From assembly GCF_902859915.1 (NCBI RefSeq), contig NZ_CADIKK010000030.1, forward strand, positions 1-64,000: 64,000 nt of DNA, in the 5' to 3' direction. Below the pieces are notes generated by a model, which saw only the letters and a list, made by a program, of their open reading frames with translations, was not told the origin of the DNA and made no database searches. Position 1 is the first letter of the stretch. Each line of letters opens with the position of its first letter. Made by a program: the position numbers and the translations under genes. Positions 53,108 through 62,400 of the stretch are shown piece after piece. The DNA comes from Paraburkholderia ultramafica (GTDB lineage Bacteria; Pseudomonadota; Gammaproteobacteria; Burkholderiales; Burkholderiaceae).

Positions 53108-55098
53108 ACCAGCGGGCCACCCATCACGACGCGGCGTCCGCGAACGACGCCACCCAGACACGCACAGGTTCGGGCGGCAGCATCCGCCTGACCGCCGCGC
53201 AGGCGCTCGTGCGCTATCTCGCGGCGCAGCGCGTGACGACCGAAGACGGCAACGGCACCGAGCCGCTGTTCGGCGGTGTGTTCGCGATCTTCGGCCACGG
53301 CAACGTGGCGGGCATGGGCGAAGCGCTGTATCAGCATCGCGACGAACTGCCGACGCTGCGCGCCCATAACGAACAGGCGATGGCGCACAGCGCGATTGCG
53401 TACGCGAAGGCGCATTTTCGCCGCCGCATGATGGCGGTCACGACGTCGATCGGACCCGGCGCCACCAATCTGTTGACGGCGGCGGCGCTCGCGCACGTGA
53501 ACCGTCTGCCGGTGCTGTTGCTGCCCGGCGATATCTTCGTCTCGCGCGCGCCGGACCCGGTGTTGCAGCAAGTCGAAGATTTCAACGATGGCGGCGTGTC
53601 GGCCAACGACGCGTTCAAACCGGTGTCGCGCTACTTCGACCGCATCGTGCATCCGGCGCAATTGCTGAGCGCCCTGCCGCGTGCGTTGCGCGTGCTGACC
53701 GACGCAGCGATGTGCGGGCCGGTCACGCTCGCGTTGCCGCAAGACGTGCAAGCCCAGGCATGGGACTACCCGGCGGATTTTTTTGCGCCGCGCGTCGTCC
53801 GGTTTCATGCACCCGCGCCGCGCGTCGACGAGATCGAGGCCGCCTGTACGCGTTTGCGGCACGCCAAACGTCCGCTGATCGTCGCGGGCGGCGGCGTGCT
53901 GTACAGCCGCGCGACCGACGCGTTGCATCGCTTCGCGGCCACCCACGGCATCCCGGTCGCGGAAACGCAAGCCGGCAAAAGCTCGCTCGCGTGGAACGAT
54001 CCGCTGAATGCCGGCGCGCTCGGCGTGACCGGCTCACCGGCGGCGAATGCGTTGGCGCACGACGCCGACTGCGTGCTGGCCATCGGCACCCGCTTGCAGG
54101 ACTTCACCACCGGCTCGAACACGTTGTTCACGCAGGCCGACGTGATCGCCATCAATGCCAACGCATTCGACGGCGTCAAGCATCGCGCGCTGCTTGTCGA
54201 AGCGGACGCGCGGCTGGCGCTCGACGCGCTCGCCGAACCGCTGCAAGGATGGCATGCGGAGCGTGCATGGACTGCGCGTGCGCACAAACTCGCGGCCAGT
54301 TGGCGCGATACGGTGAGCACGCTCACGCATGCGCCGCAACGCGACGCCGTGCTGCCTTATGAGGGCGACGTAATCGGCGCGGTGCAGCGTTCGAGCGCGC
54401 GCTCCGCGACCGACGACATCGTCGTGTGCGCGGCCGGCACCTTGCCCGCCGAATTGCACAAGCTGTGGCGCGCCGGCAAACCGGGCGCGTATCACGTCGA
54501 GTACGGCTATTCGTGCATGGGCTACGAGATCGCCGGGGGCCTCGGCGTGAAACTCGCACGGCCTGAACGCGACGTGATCGTCATCGTCGGCGACGGCAGC
54601 TATCTGATGATGAACAGCGAGATCGCGACCTCGGTGATGCTCGGCGCGAAGCTGATCGTCGTGGTGCTCGACAATCGCGGTTACGGCTGCATCAACCGCC
54701 TGCAACAGGCGTGCGGCGGCGCGCCGTTCAACAACCTGCTAGAGAACTGCGTGCAAGGCCCGCTCGGCGCGCCACGGATCGATTTCGCCGCGCATGCGCG
54801 CGCGCTCGGCGCGCAAGCCGAACACGCCGGCAATATCGCCGGACTCGAAGCCGCGCTGCAACGCGCGCGCGCCGCGGATCGCACGTACGTGATCAGCATC
54901 GACACCGACCCGGCCCGCACCACCGACGACGGCGGCTGGTGGTGGGAAGTAGCGGTGCCCGAAGTGTCCGCGCGCGACGCCGTGCGCGACGCGCGCGCGA
55001 AATACGAGGCGCAGCTCGCTGCGCGCGCCGACCCGGCCGCTTCCGATGAACGCACCGGCAGCACCGGCCATAACACCGGCCACACCGGCCACGAATGA
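53104..55098 (+). CDS. iolD: 3D-(3,5/4)-trihydroxycyclohexane-1,2-dione hydrolase
   Basis: IolD opens the ring of the diketo intermediate of inositol breakdown using thiamine diphosphate. The 664-residue protein has the ThDP-enzyme layout: N-terminal PYR domain (GGVFAIFGHGNVAGMGEAL, with the Glu in RAHNEQAMAHSAIAYAK), central domain, and C-terminal PP domain with GDGSYLMMNSEIATS and DNRGYGCINRLQ, the metal and diphosphate site. The Thr/Gly/His-rich tail (STGHNTGHTGHE) is low-complexity. The gene lies between iolC (4-base overlap) and iolE (10-base gap). Confidence 0.94.
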   Translation: MNQRATHHDAASANDATQTRTGSGGSIRLTAAQALVRYLAAQRVTTEDGNGTEPLFGGVFAIFGHGNVAGMGEALYQHRDELPTLRAHNEQAMAHSAIAYAKAHFRRRMMAVTTSIGPGATNLLTAAALAHVNRLPVLLLPGDIFVSRAPDPVLQQVEDFNDGGVSANDAFKPVSRYFDRIVHPAQLLSALPRALRVLTDAAMCGPVTLALPQDVQAQAWDYPADFFAPRVVRFHAPAPRVDEIEAACTRLRHAKRPLIVAGGGVLYSRATDALHRFAATHGIPVAETQAGKSSLAWNDPLNAGALGVTGSPAANALAHDADCVLAIGTRLQDFTTGSNTLFTQADVIAINANAFDGVKHRALLVEADARLALDALAEPLQGWHAERAWTARAHKLAASWRDTVSTLTHAPQRDAVLPYEGDVIGAVQRSSARSATDDIVVCAAGTLPAELHKLWRAGKPGAYHVEYGYSCMGYEIAGGLGVKLARPERDVIVIVGDGSYLMMNSEIATSVMLGAKLIVVVLDNRGYGCINRLQQACGGAPFNNLLENCVQGPLGAPRIDFAAHARALGAQAEHAGNIAGLEAALQRARAADRTYVISIDTDPARTTDDGGWWWEVAVPEVSARDAVRDARAKYEAQLAARADPAASDERTGSTGHNTGHTGHE

Positions 55099-55108
55099 GG
55101 ACGCTCGC

Positions 55109-56035
55109 ATGACTGCTTTCGACGTACGCATCGGCATCAACCCGTTATCGTGGATGAACGACGATCTGCCGTCGCTAGGCGGCGAGACGCCGCTCGACGT
55201 GGCGTTGACGGAGGGCCGCCGGATTGGCTATCAGGGCTTCGAACTCGGCAACAAGTTTCCGCGCGAGCCGCAGGCGTTGAAGACGCTGCTCGCGCAATAC
55301 GATCTCGCACTGGTGTCCGGCTGGTACTCCGGGCAGCTCGCGCGACGCAGCGTCGAAGAAGAAATCGCGTCGGTCGACCCGCATCTCGAACTGCTCGCGC
55401 AAAACGGCGCAACGGCGATGGTGTATGGCGAAGTCGCCGATTCGATTCAAGGTGCGCCGCAGCCGCTTTATCAACGGCCGCGTTTTTTCAGCGACACGCA
55501 ATGGGCCGCGTACGCGGCGCGCGTCGACGAATTCGCGCGTTATACGCTCAGCCGTGGCGTGCGGCTCGCGTATCATCATCATATGGGCGCTTATGTCGAA
55601 ACGCCCGCCGACGTCGATCAGCTGATGGCGCGCACGACCGACGCCGTCGGCCTGCTGTTCGACGCCGGACATATCACGTTTGCGGGCGGCGATCCGCTCG
55701 CGGTGCTCGACAAACACATCGCGCGGGTGTGCCACGTGCATTGCAAGGACGTGCGCCCCGCCGTGATGAAGCTGGCGCGCAATCGCAACTGGAGTTTTCT
55801 CGACGCGGTGATCGCCGGCGCTTTCACGGTGCCCGGCGACGGCGCGGTGAATTTCCCGGCGCTCATCACCCGCCTGAAGCGGCATGGCTATCGCGGCTGG
55901 CTGGTGGTCGAAGCGGAACAGGACCCGGTGGTGGCGCCGTCGTTCGAATACGCGCAGAAGGGCTATATGACCTTGCGCGGGTTGGTCGATGCACCGCTCG
56001 ACGCCGCGGACAAGACCGTGCAGGAGGTGGCATGA
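55109..56035 (+). CDS. iolE: Inosose dehydratase
   Basis: IolE removes water from 2-keto-myo-inositol to give the diketone used by IolD. The 308-residue protein is a xylose-isomerase-like TIM barrel beginning VRIGINPLSWMNDDLPSLGG, with YHHHMGAYVETPADVDQLM, GLLFDAGHITFAGGDP, VCHVHCKDVR and WLVVEAEQDP carrying the metal-binding Glu, Asp and His residues. The start at 55109 follows TGAGGA. It overlaps iolB by four bases (ATGA). Confidence 0.95.
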   Translation: MTAFDVRIGINPLSWMNDDLPSLGGETPLDVALTEGRRIGYQGFELGNKFPREPQALKTLLAQYDLALVSGWYSGQLARRSVEEEIASVDPHLELLAQNGATAMVYGEVADSIQGAPQPLYQRPRFFSDTQWAAYAARVDEFARYTLSRGVRLAYHHHMGAYVETPADVDQLMARTTDAVGLLFDAGHITFAGGDPLAVLDKHIARVCHVHCKDVRPAVMKLARNRNWSFLDAVIAGAFTVPGDGAVNFPALITRLKRHGYRGWLVVEAEQDPVVAPSFEYAQKGYMTLRGLVDAPLDAADKTVQEVA

Positions 56036-56832
56036 GTTTATTGGTGAAGGCACAGCGCGAGGGCCAGACGATCGCGCGAGTAACGCCGCAGTCCGCCTGC
56101 TGGCGTTATGTGGGATTCGCCGCGTACCGGTTGGGCACGGACGAAGTCGTGCACGTGTTCGAACCGTCGTGCGAGGTGTGTATCGTCGTGCTCACCGGCG
56201 CGGTGAATATCGAAACCGCCGACGCCACGTGGACCTCGCTGGGTTCGCGCGACAGCGTGTTCGAGGACGCCGCGCCGTACGCGGTGTATCTGCCGCCCAA
56301 CGTGCGCGCGACGATTCGCGCTTGCCGCGACGCCGAGATCGGCGTCGCGAGCGCGCCCGCCAAAGGCGAGTATCCGGCGCGCCTGATCGAGCCGGCTTCG
56401 ATGACGCGCTCCACGCGCGGCAAAGGGCTGAATACGCGCTACGTATGCGATATTCTTCCGCAGACCGAGCCTGCCGAAGCGCTGCTGGTGGTTGAAGTCA
56501 GAACGCCGGGCGGGCACGCTTCGAGTTATCCGCCGCACAAGCACGACACCGACAACGTCCCTCACGAGAGTTCGCTCGAAGAGACTTACTATCATCGGCT
56601 CGATCCGCCGCAAGGATTCGCGTTCCAGCGCGTGTACACCGATATGCGCGACATCGACGAGTCGATGGCGGTGGAGGATCACGATGTCGTGATGGTGCCG
56701 CGCGGCTATCACCCGGTGGTGGTGCCGTATGGGTATGACTCGTACTATCTGAACGTCATGGCGGGTGGGCAACGGGTCTGGCATTTCCGCAACGACCCGG
56801 CGCACGAGTGGATCATTAATAAGGATGCTTGA
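56032..56832 (+). CDS. iolB: 5-deoxy-glucuronate isomerase
   Basis: IolB converts 5-deoxy-glucuronate to 5-dehydro-2-deoxygluconate, the substrate of IolC. The 266-residue two-cupin protein shows the metal-binding motifs SYPPHKHDTDN, ESSLEETYYHRLDPPQGF, and VPRGYHPVVVPYGYDSYYLNVMAG, each with the usual His and Glu residues. It is the last gene of the operon and is followed by an inverted repeat. The later enzyme methylmalonate-semialdehyde dehydrogenase (iolA) is not in the window. Confidence 0.95.
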   Translation: MSLLVKAQREGQTIARVTPQSACWRYVGFAAYRLGTDEVVHVFEPSCEVCIVVLTGAVNIETADATWTSLGSRDSVFEDAAPYAVYLPPNVRATIRACRDAEIGVASAPAKGEYPARLIEPASMTRSTRGKGLNTRYVCDILPQTEPAEALLVVEVRTPGGHASSYPPHKHDTDNVPHESSLEETYYHRLDPPQGFAFQRVYTDMRDIDESMAVEDHDVVMVPRGYHPVVVPYGYDSYYLNVMAGGQRVWHFRNDPAHEWIINKDA

Positions 56833-56842
56833 CGATCCATCC

Positions 56843-56882
56843 TGCGCGGCGCATCGGCAAGGCGCTCTGACTGCGCCGCGCA
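56843..56882. terminator. Inverted repeat between convergent iolB and livF
   Basis: TGCGCGGCGCA and TGCGCCGCGCA form a perfect 11-bp stem with an 18-base loop, 11 bases past the iolB stop. No T tract follows. It probably ends the iol operon and may serve the converging liv operon. Confidence 0.55.
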
Positions 56883-56965
56883 AGCAAATCCACTCCCCTG
56901 CTTCCTGAGCGCCAGATCGACATGCAACGGCGAAGCAGTAAAACCGCCGTGTGCCATAGCACCGC

Positions 56966-57679
56966 TCAGCCGACGCCAAGCCACTCCTGCATCACGTCGG
57001 AGCGCGTCAGAAACGTCGCCAGCTCGCCGTCGAACACGATCTCGCCATGTCCCATCACGGCGACCCGGCTGGCGATCTCCTGCGCAATCACGAGGCGCTG
57101 TTCGATCAGCAGCATCGCCACGCCGCGATCGCGCAGCATCCGCAAACATCCGGCGACCTGCTCCATCACGACACTCGCGAGACCCTCGCCGGGCTCGTCG
57201 ATCACCAGCAGATCGGGATCGCCGAGCAGCGCCCGCGCGAGCGTCAGCATCTGCTGCTCGCCGCCCGATAGCGCGCCGGCACGCGTACGCTTGCGTTCGC
57301 CCAGCACGGGGAAAAGCGCGTACGCGTCGTCGAAAGTGAAGCGCGGCGTGCGGCCGCGAGCGCGCGGCGCGACACCGAGTTGCAGATTCTCGTGGACGCT
57401 CAGCGTCGGGAACACGTCGCGATGCTCAGGCACGTAACCGAGCCCAAGACGCGCGATCTCGAAGGTGCGCAGACCGCCGAGCGAACGGCCCGCGAAACGC
57501 AGCTCGCCCTCGCTGCGCACGAGGCCCATGAGCGCGCGCGCCAGCGTCGAGCGGCCGGAGCCATTGCGCCCGACCAGCGCCAGCACTTCGCCGGGCTCGA
57601 TGCGCAGCGTGACACCGTGCAATGCCTGGCTCGCGCCGTACCACGCGTTCAGCGCGCCAATGTCGAGCAGCGCGCTCAT
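56966..57679 (-). CDS. livF: Branched-chain amino acid-type ABC ATPase LivF with altered Walker A
   Basis: The protein of 237 residues is a LivF-type ATPase: GLGYVPEHRDVFPTLSVHENL, the signature LSGGEQQ and Walker B LLVIDEPGEGL are normal. The Walker A reads GRNGSGRST: the lysine that holds the nucleotide phosphates is Arg (codon CGC, minus strand, 57551-57553). A Lys codon would need at least two base changes, so a read error is unlikely. Whether this subunit still hydrolyses ATP is unclear; its partner LivG is canonical. It is the last gene of the operon, overlapping livG by ATGA. Confidence 0.9.
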   Translation of the reverse strand: MSALLDIGALNAWYGASQALHGVTLRIEPGEVLALVGRNGSGRSTLARALMGLVRSEGELRFAGRSLGGLRTFEIARLGLGYVPEHRDVFPTLSVHENLQLGVAPRARGRTPRFTFDDAYALFPVLGERKRTRAGALSGGEQQMLTLARALLGDPDLLVIDEPGEGLASVVMEQVAGCLRMLRDRGVAMLLIEQRLVIAQEIASRVAVMGHGEIVFDGELATFLTRSDVMQEWLGVG

Positions 57680-58449
57680 GGACCAACCCCTGCGCGCCCC
57701 GCGCCGAACCCCGCGCCGAGATACGCGGCGCGCACCGCCGCATCCGCGCGAATCGCCGCCGGCGTGCCGCTCGCGATGATGCGCCCTTGCACCAGCACGG
57801 AAATCCGATCGGCGATCGCGAACACCGCATCCATGTCGTGCTCGACCATCAGCAGCGTGCGGCCCGCGGTGGCTTCGCGAATCAGCTCGATCGCGCGTGC
57901 CGCTTCCGCGCGGTTCATGCCGGCAGTCGGCTCGTCCAGCAGCAACGTGTGCGCGCCGCCCGCGAGCGCAATGCCGAGATCGAGCGCGCGCTGCCCGGCA
58001 TAGCTGAGCGTGCCGGCCTGCACGTCGCGGCGCGCGCTCAGGCCGACTGCGTCGAGCACCTGTGCGGCGCGTGCGTCGACGGTACGCGAGCCGCTGAAGC
58101 GCTGCCACCAGCGCGTGCGGTCGCGCTCGGCCAGCATCGCCGCGCAGCGCAGGTTGTCGAACACGGTGAGCCGCGCGAACACGCTGGTGGTCTGGAAGCT
58201 GCGCGCGAGCCCGCGACGTGCGATCGCGGCAGGAGCGAGGCGCGTGATCTCCGCGCCGAACAGATCGATGCGCCCGGCGTTCGGCCGCGCGCCGCCGGCA
58301 ATCAGATTGAAGAGCGTCGACTTGCCCGCGCCGTTCGGGCCGATCAGCGCATGACGCTCGCCGGGCTCGATCGCGAGATCGACGCCGCGCAGAATCTGCG
58401 TGGAGCCGAAGCGTTTTTCTATGCCGTAGAGGGCGAGAGCGGGGATCAT
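57676..58449 (-). CDS. livG: Branched-chain amino acid-type ABC ATPase LivG
   Basis: The 257-residue ATPase has Walker A GPNGAGKST, GLARSFQTTSVFARLTVFDNL (Q-loop), a signature degenerate to LSYAGQRALDLG as in LivG proteins, Walker B TLLLDEPTAGMN and the switch His in VEHDMD. It works with LivF on the LivH-LivM membrane pair. The C-terminus (GAGFGAGRAGVGP) is glycine-rich. It overlaps both neighbours by four bases, so it is tightly coupled. Confidence 0.93.
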   Translation of the reverse strand: MIPALALYGIEKRFGSTQILRGVDLAIEPGERHALIGPNGAGKSTLFNLIAGGARPNAGRIDLFGAEITRLAPAAIARRGLARSFQTTSVFARLTVFDNLRCAAMLAERDRTRWWQRFSGSRTVDARAAQVLDAVGLSARRDVQAGTLSYAGQRALDLGIALAGGAHTLLLDEPTAGMNRAEAARAIELIREATAGRTLLMVEHDMDAVFAIADRISVLVQGRIIASGTPAAIRADAAVRAAYLGAGFGAGRAGVGP

Positions 58450-59753
58450 TGCGAGCTCCCGGCTGTTTGCGTCGAGCTGGAGCGCACGTCGACGCGCGCT
58501 CGCGCGCGGCTGGTGTAACGAGCAGCGAGCGCGCCTAGCGCGGCCAGCATGAAGACCGCGACGCCGAACCAAACCGGCGACGCGGCCATTGGCAACGGCA
58601 AGCCGGCGACGTTGAAGCCCGCGCCGTCATCCACGCCGAATTGCGCGGCGTACGCCCATTGCACCGCGAGCATCACGGCTGCACTCCACAACAGCGCGGC
58701 GGCCACACCCCATAGATAAGCCGCGCGACAGCGGCGCCAGCCGTGCGTCGCGAGGCGCGCCGCATGCCGCTCGACGAAACCCGCCAGGCCATCCGGCGAC
58801 GCCACCACGACGACGACAAAGAAGAGCCCCAGATAGAACAGCCACGCCCGCGTGACGCTCGCGACCGCGGCGCTGAAAAACGTCAGCACGATCGCGCCCG
58901 CGACCGGCCCAAAAAACGCGGCCGTCCCGCCGATCACCGTGGCGATCAGCACGGCGCCCGAGCGCATCATGCCGACGCTTTCCGTCGACACCAGTTCGAT
59001 ATTGATCAGCCCCAGCGTCCCCGCGATGCCCGCGAAAAACGCCGACAGCACCACCACGCCATAGCGAATGCGTCGCGGATAACAGCCGATTGCCGCGGCG
59101 CGCGCCGGGTTGTCGCGCACCGCGTTCGCAAGCCGCATGAACGGCGTACGCGACAGCGCGAGCATCGCCGCGCTCGCCAGCAGGCACCACAGCGCGATCA
59201 ACGCATAGGCCTCGCGCGCCGGACCGAAGCTCCAGTTGCCCAGCCGCGCTCCGCTCGCGCGATCGATCGCCACGCCCGCCTCGCCGCCGAACCAGTCGGG
59301 CAGCGCCCACGCGGCCGCCACCACGAGCTCGCCGAGGCCGAGCGTGATCATCGCGAACGCGGTGCCGGCGCGCCGTGTCGCGATGAAGCCGAACAGCACG
59401 CCGCACAACGCGCCGCCGAGCCCGCCGACCAGCGGCAACAGCACGAGCGGCACGCCGATCCGGTTGAACACCTGCGCGGCGACCAGCGCGCCAAGCCCGG
59501 CATAACCGGCATGACCGAACGACAGCAGCCCGGTTTCGCCGAGCAGCAGGTTGTACGAAAGCGCGAACACGATCATCGTCGCGCTCTGCGCGAGATACGC
59601 GAGCAACCAGCTTTGCGGCCAGACGAACGGCGGCACCGCAAGAAACCCGACGAGCGCCAACCACGGCGCGAGTCCGCGCCAGATCGCGCGGGACGGCGCC
59701 GCGGGCAGCGCGGACGATTCAGACGCCCCAGACGCTCGGGCCACTTTACGCAT
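58446..59753 (-). CDS. livM: Branched-chain amino acid-type ABC permease LivM with C-terminal extension
   Basis: The protein of 435 residues has about ten membrane segments and the LivM motifs LSYNLLLGETGLLSFGHAGYAGLGA and RDNPARAAAIGCYPRRIRY (coupling region), GGTAAFFGPVAGAIVL. It is about 80-100 residues longer than usual: after the normal end (SPDGLAGFVERH near 335) two more hydrophobic segments follow (about 350-372 and 395-415). It overlaps livG and livH. Confidence 0.9.
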   Translation of the reverse strand: MRKVARASGASESSALPAAPSRAIWRGLAPWLALVGFLAVPPFVWPQSWLLAYLAQSATMIVFALSYNLLLGETGLLSFGHAGYAGLGALVAAQVFNRIGVPLVLLPLVGGLGGALCGVLFGFIATRRAGTAFAMITLGLGELVVAAAWALPDWFGGEAGVAIDRASGARLGNWSFGPAREAYALIALWCLLASAAMLALSRTPFMRLANAVRDNPARAAAIGCYPRRIRYGVVVLSAFFAGIAGTLGLINIELVSTESVGMMRSGAVLIATVIGGTAAFFGPVAGAIVLTFFSAAVASVTRAWLFYLGLFFVVVVVASPDGLAGFVERHAARLATHGWRRCRAAYLWGVAAALLWSAAVMLAVQWAYAAQFGVDDGAGFNVAGLPLPMAASPVWFGVAVFMLAALGALAARYTSRARARVDVRSSSTQTAGSSQ

Positions 59754-60684
59754 GATCGTCGTGCCGTCCGAACAGCCCGCGCGGGCGCAGCGCCAGCATC
59801 GCGACGAGCAACAGATACGGAATCAGCGGCGCGAGTTGCGCGAGCGTCAGCGCGTCCCATTCGGGCGGCACCGAAGCGCCGATGATCGCCAGCACATCGC
59901 CCAGCGATACATCGCTCGCCACCGCCAGCGTCTGCACGCAGCCGACCAGCAGCGACGCCACCAGCGCCCCGCTCAACGAGCCGAGCCCGCCGAGCACGAC
60001 CACCACGAACACGATCGAGCCGAGCGACTCCGCCATCGCCGGTTCGATCACGAAGAGCGGCGCGCCGATCACGCCGGCCAGCGCGGCGAGCGCCGTGCCG
60101 GCGGCGAACACGCCGGTGAACACGCGCGGCACGTTGTGGCCGAGCGCTTCGACCGCGCTCGCGTGCGTGAGCGCGGCGCGCACGATCAGCCCCGCCTTCG
60201 ACACGCGCAACACCGCGTACAACGCCACCAGCATCGCCACCGACACCGCCATCATGAACGCCCGGTAGCGCGCGAAAGCTGCGCCGTACACGGTGAACAA
60301 CGGGCCGTCGAGCACGGGCGGCACCGTCGCGGAAAGCGGGTTCAAGCCCCAGCCGAGCTTGACCAGCTCGCCGAGCAGATACGCGGCGCCGAACGTCAGC
60401 AGCAATTCAGGCAGATGGCCATGCACGCGCACGCGCCGCAACAGCCAGCGTTCCAGCGCCGCGCCGAGCAGCCCGACGAAGAGCGGCGCGAGCACCAGCG
60501 CGCTCCAGAACCCGGCGCGCGCGGCCACCGAGAAGCCGACGTAAGCACCGAGCATGTAAAAGCTCGCATGCGCGAAATTCAGCACGCCGAGCATGCTGAA
60601 AATCAGCGTCAGGCCGGCCGACAGCATGAACAGCAGCAGGCCGTAACTGACGCCGTTGAGCAGATTGATGACGAACGACTGCAC
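59746..60684 (-). CDS. livH: Branched-chain amino acid-type ABC permease LivH
   Basis: The 312-residue permease has about eight membrane segments with LivH patterns: LLNGVSYGLLLFMLSAGLTLIFSMLGVLNFAHASFYMLGAYVG is the N-terminal block (split over residues 8-50), and GGLGSLSGALVASLLVG the C-terminal one. The substrate is uncertain; LivH-type systems also carry urea, amides and aromatic acids. No periplasmic binding protein gene is adjacent. It begins 13 bases after the thioesterase stop. Confidence 0.92.
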   Translation of the reverse strand: MQSFVINLLNGVSYGLLLFMLSAGLTLIFSMLGVLNFAHASFYMLGAYVGFSVAARAGFWSALVLAPLFVGLLGAALERWLLRRVRVHGHLPELLLTFGAAYLLGELVKLGWGLNPLSATVPPVLDGPLFTVYGAAFARYRAFMMAVSVAMLVALYAVLRVSKAGLIVRAALTHASAVEALGHNVPRVFTGVFAAGTALAALAGVIGAPLFVIEPAMAESLGSIVFVVVVLGGLGSLSGALVASLLVGCVQTLAVASDVSLGDVLAIIGASVPPEWDALTLAQLAPLIPYLLLVAMLALRPRGLFGRHDDHA

Positions 60685-60697
60685 GCGCCCGGTCCGC

Positions 60698-61153
60698 CTA
60701 TTCCTCTGCCGCCCGCACGGCGGCGTTCAGCGGTTCGAGCGCCGCGCGCAGATCGGCGGGCAGGCTCACCGGACGCCGCGTGACACGATCCACGTACACG
60801 TGCACGAAGTGTCCCTGCGCGGCGGGCTGAGCGTCGCCTTCCTTGAAGAGCCCTACTTCGTAACGCACGCTCGAGGTGCCGAGCCGCGTCACCCGCAAGC
60901 CCGCCTCAACGCGCTCGGGAAACACCAGCGGCGCGAAGTAGCTGCAATGCGTCTCGACCACGAGCCCGATCGTCGCGCCATGCTCGAAGTCGAGCACGCC
61001 GGCGCGGATCAGATACTCGTTCACCACGGTGTCGAAATAGCTGTAGTAGACGACGTTGTTCACGTGGCCGTAGACGTCGTTGTCCATCCAGCGCGTGGTG
61101 ATCGGCAGGAAATGCGGGTAGGCGGTGCGTGCGGCGGGGGCGGGTTTGTTCAT
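60698..61153 (-). CDS. Acyl-CoA thioesterase (4-hydroxybenzoyl-CoA thioesterase family)
   Basis: The 151-residue hot-dog-fold protein has the motif RWMDNDVYGHVNNVVYYSYF, whose Asp and the following GHVNN are the active-site signature of the 4HBT family, and VETHCSYFAPLVFPE. It should hydrolyse an acyl-CoA; aromatic or short-chain substrates are both possible. It ends 13 bases before livH and starts 60 bases after the dehydrogenase, so all six genes from the dehydrogenase to livF may form one transcript. Confidence 0.9.
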   Translation of the reverse strand: MNKPAPAARTAYPHFLPITTRWMDNDVYGHVNNVVYYSYFDTVVNEYLIRAGVLDFEHGATIGLVVETHCSYFAPLVFPERVEAGLRVTRLGTSSVRYEVGLFKEGDAQPAAQGHFVHVYVDRVTRRPVSLPADLRAALEPLNAAVRAAEE

Positions 61154-61213
61154 TGGAGCGTGGGGCTTGGCCGGTTATGTTGGCGATCGTCGTCGAGTGG
61201 TCGGCGGAGCGCG

Positions 61214-62362
61214 TCAAAGCGACTCGGTCAGCATGCGGCGGTAGTCGTCGGCCGTGGCTTCGCGGGGGTTCGTGCGGTGGCAGTGGTCCGCGAGCGCGCC
61301 CTGCACGACCTTGTCGAACATGCTTGCGTCGACGCCCATCTGCTGGAGCCCGGTCGGCAAGCCGAGTCGCGCCGTCATGTCGAACAACGCCTGCGCGAGA
61401 TCCGCGTGCTCCGGCAAGTTCATCGCGCGACGCATCCGTGCATAGCGGCGCTCGGCAATCACGCTGTCGGCGGTCTCGTTGAAACGCAGCACCGCGGGCA
61501 GCACGACCGCGTTCAGCGTGCCGTGATGCAGCGACGTGCGGCCATTCACCTTCAGGCCGCCCAGCGGATGCGACAGCGAGTGCACGCAGCCGAGCCCCTT
61601 CTGGAACGCCATCGCGCCCTGCATCGACGCGCTCATCATATTCAGGCGTGCTTCACGATCGCTGCCGTCCGTTGTCACGCGTTCGATGCTCGCCCACGCG
61701 CGTTCCAGACCATCCAGCGCGATGCCGTCCGCGGGCGGATTGAAGGCTGGCGCGAGAAAGGTTTCGATGCAGTGCGCGATCGCATCCATGCCGGTCGCGG
61801 CGGTCAGACCCGGCGGCAAGCCGAGCGTGAGCCCGGGATCGCAGAGCGCCGACTTCGGCAACAGATGCCACGAGTGAAAGCCGAGCTTGCGGCCGTCGTT
61901 CAGAATCACGATCGCCCCGCGCGCGACTTCGCTGCCGGTGCCCGCAGTGGTGGGTACGGCGATCAGCGGCGCGACAGCGTCGGTGATCTTCGCGCTGCCG
62001 CCTTCAATGGTCGCGTAGTGGGTCAGCGTGCCCTCGTGTGTGGCCATGATCGCCACACCCTTTGCCAGATCGATCGACGAACCGCCGCCCACCGCGATCA
62101 GACCGTCGCAGCCTTCGTCGCGATAGATCTGCGCGGCCGCCAGCACCATCGCTTCGGTCGGGTTGGACGGGGTGTCGTCGAAGAGCGGCACGTCGCCGAA
62201 CTGCAACGCGTCGAGCGCGCGCTGTGCGATGCCGGCCGCTACCACGCCCTTGTCGCTGATCAGCAAAGGCCGCTTGATGCCGATTCGCGCGCATTCCGCC
62301 GGCAATTGCGCCAACGCGTCATAGCCCAGATGGATGTGGGTCAAGTAGTAGATATAAGCCAT
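61214..62362 (-). CDS. Iron-containing (group III) alcohol dehydrogenase
   Basis: The 382-residue protein has the Fe-ADH layout: N-terminal NAD domain (AVGGGSSIDLAKGVAIMAT; PTTAGTGSEVARGAIV) and a helical metal domain with the ligands in GMDAIAHCIETF, CVHSLSHPLGG and LHHGTLNAVVLP. It probably interconverts an alcohol and aldehyde. The ATG at 62362 has GAGGAGCAAGG just upstream; the open frame continues to 62620 through an Arg/Ser-rich stretch made by a 12-base tandem repeat, which is not coding. Confidence 0.92.
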   Translation of the reverse strand: MAYIYYLTHIHLGYDALAQLPAECARIGIKRPLLISDKGVVAAGIAQRALDALQFGDVPLFDDTPSNPTEAMVLAAAQIYRDEGCDGLIAVGGGSSIDLAKGVAIMATHEGTLTHYATIEGGSAKITDAVAPLIAVPTTAGTGSEVARGAIVILNDGRKLGFHSWHLLPKSALCDPGLTLGLPPGLTAATGMDAIAHCIETFLAPAFNPPADGIALDGLERAWASIERVTTDGSDREARLNMMSASMQGAMAFQKGLGCVHSLSHPLGGLKVNGRTSLHHGTLNAVVLPAVLRFNETADSVIAERRYARMRRAMNLPEHADLAQALFDMTARLGLPTGLQQMGVDASMFDKVVQGALADHCHRTNPREATADDYRRMLTESL

Positions 62363-62400
62363 GCCTTGCTCCTCGCCGAAACGTGAACTCATTAACTGGC

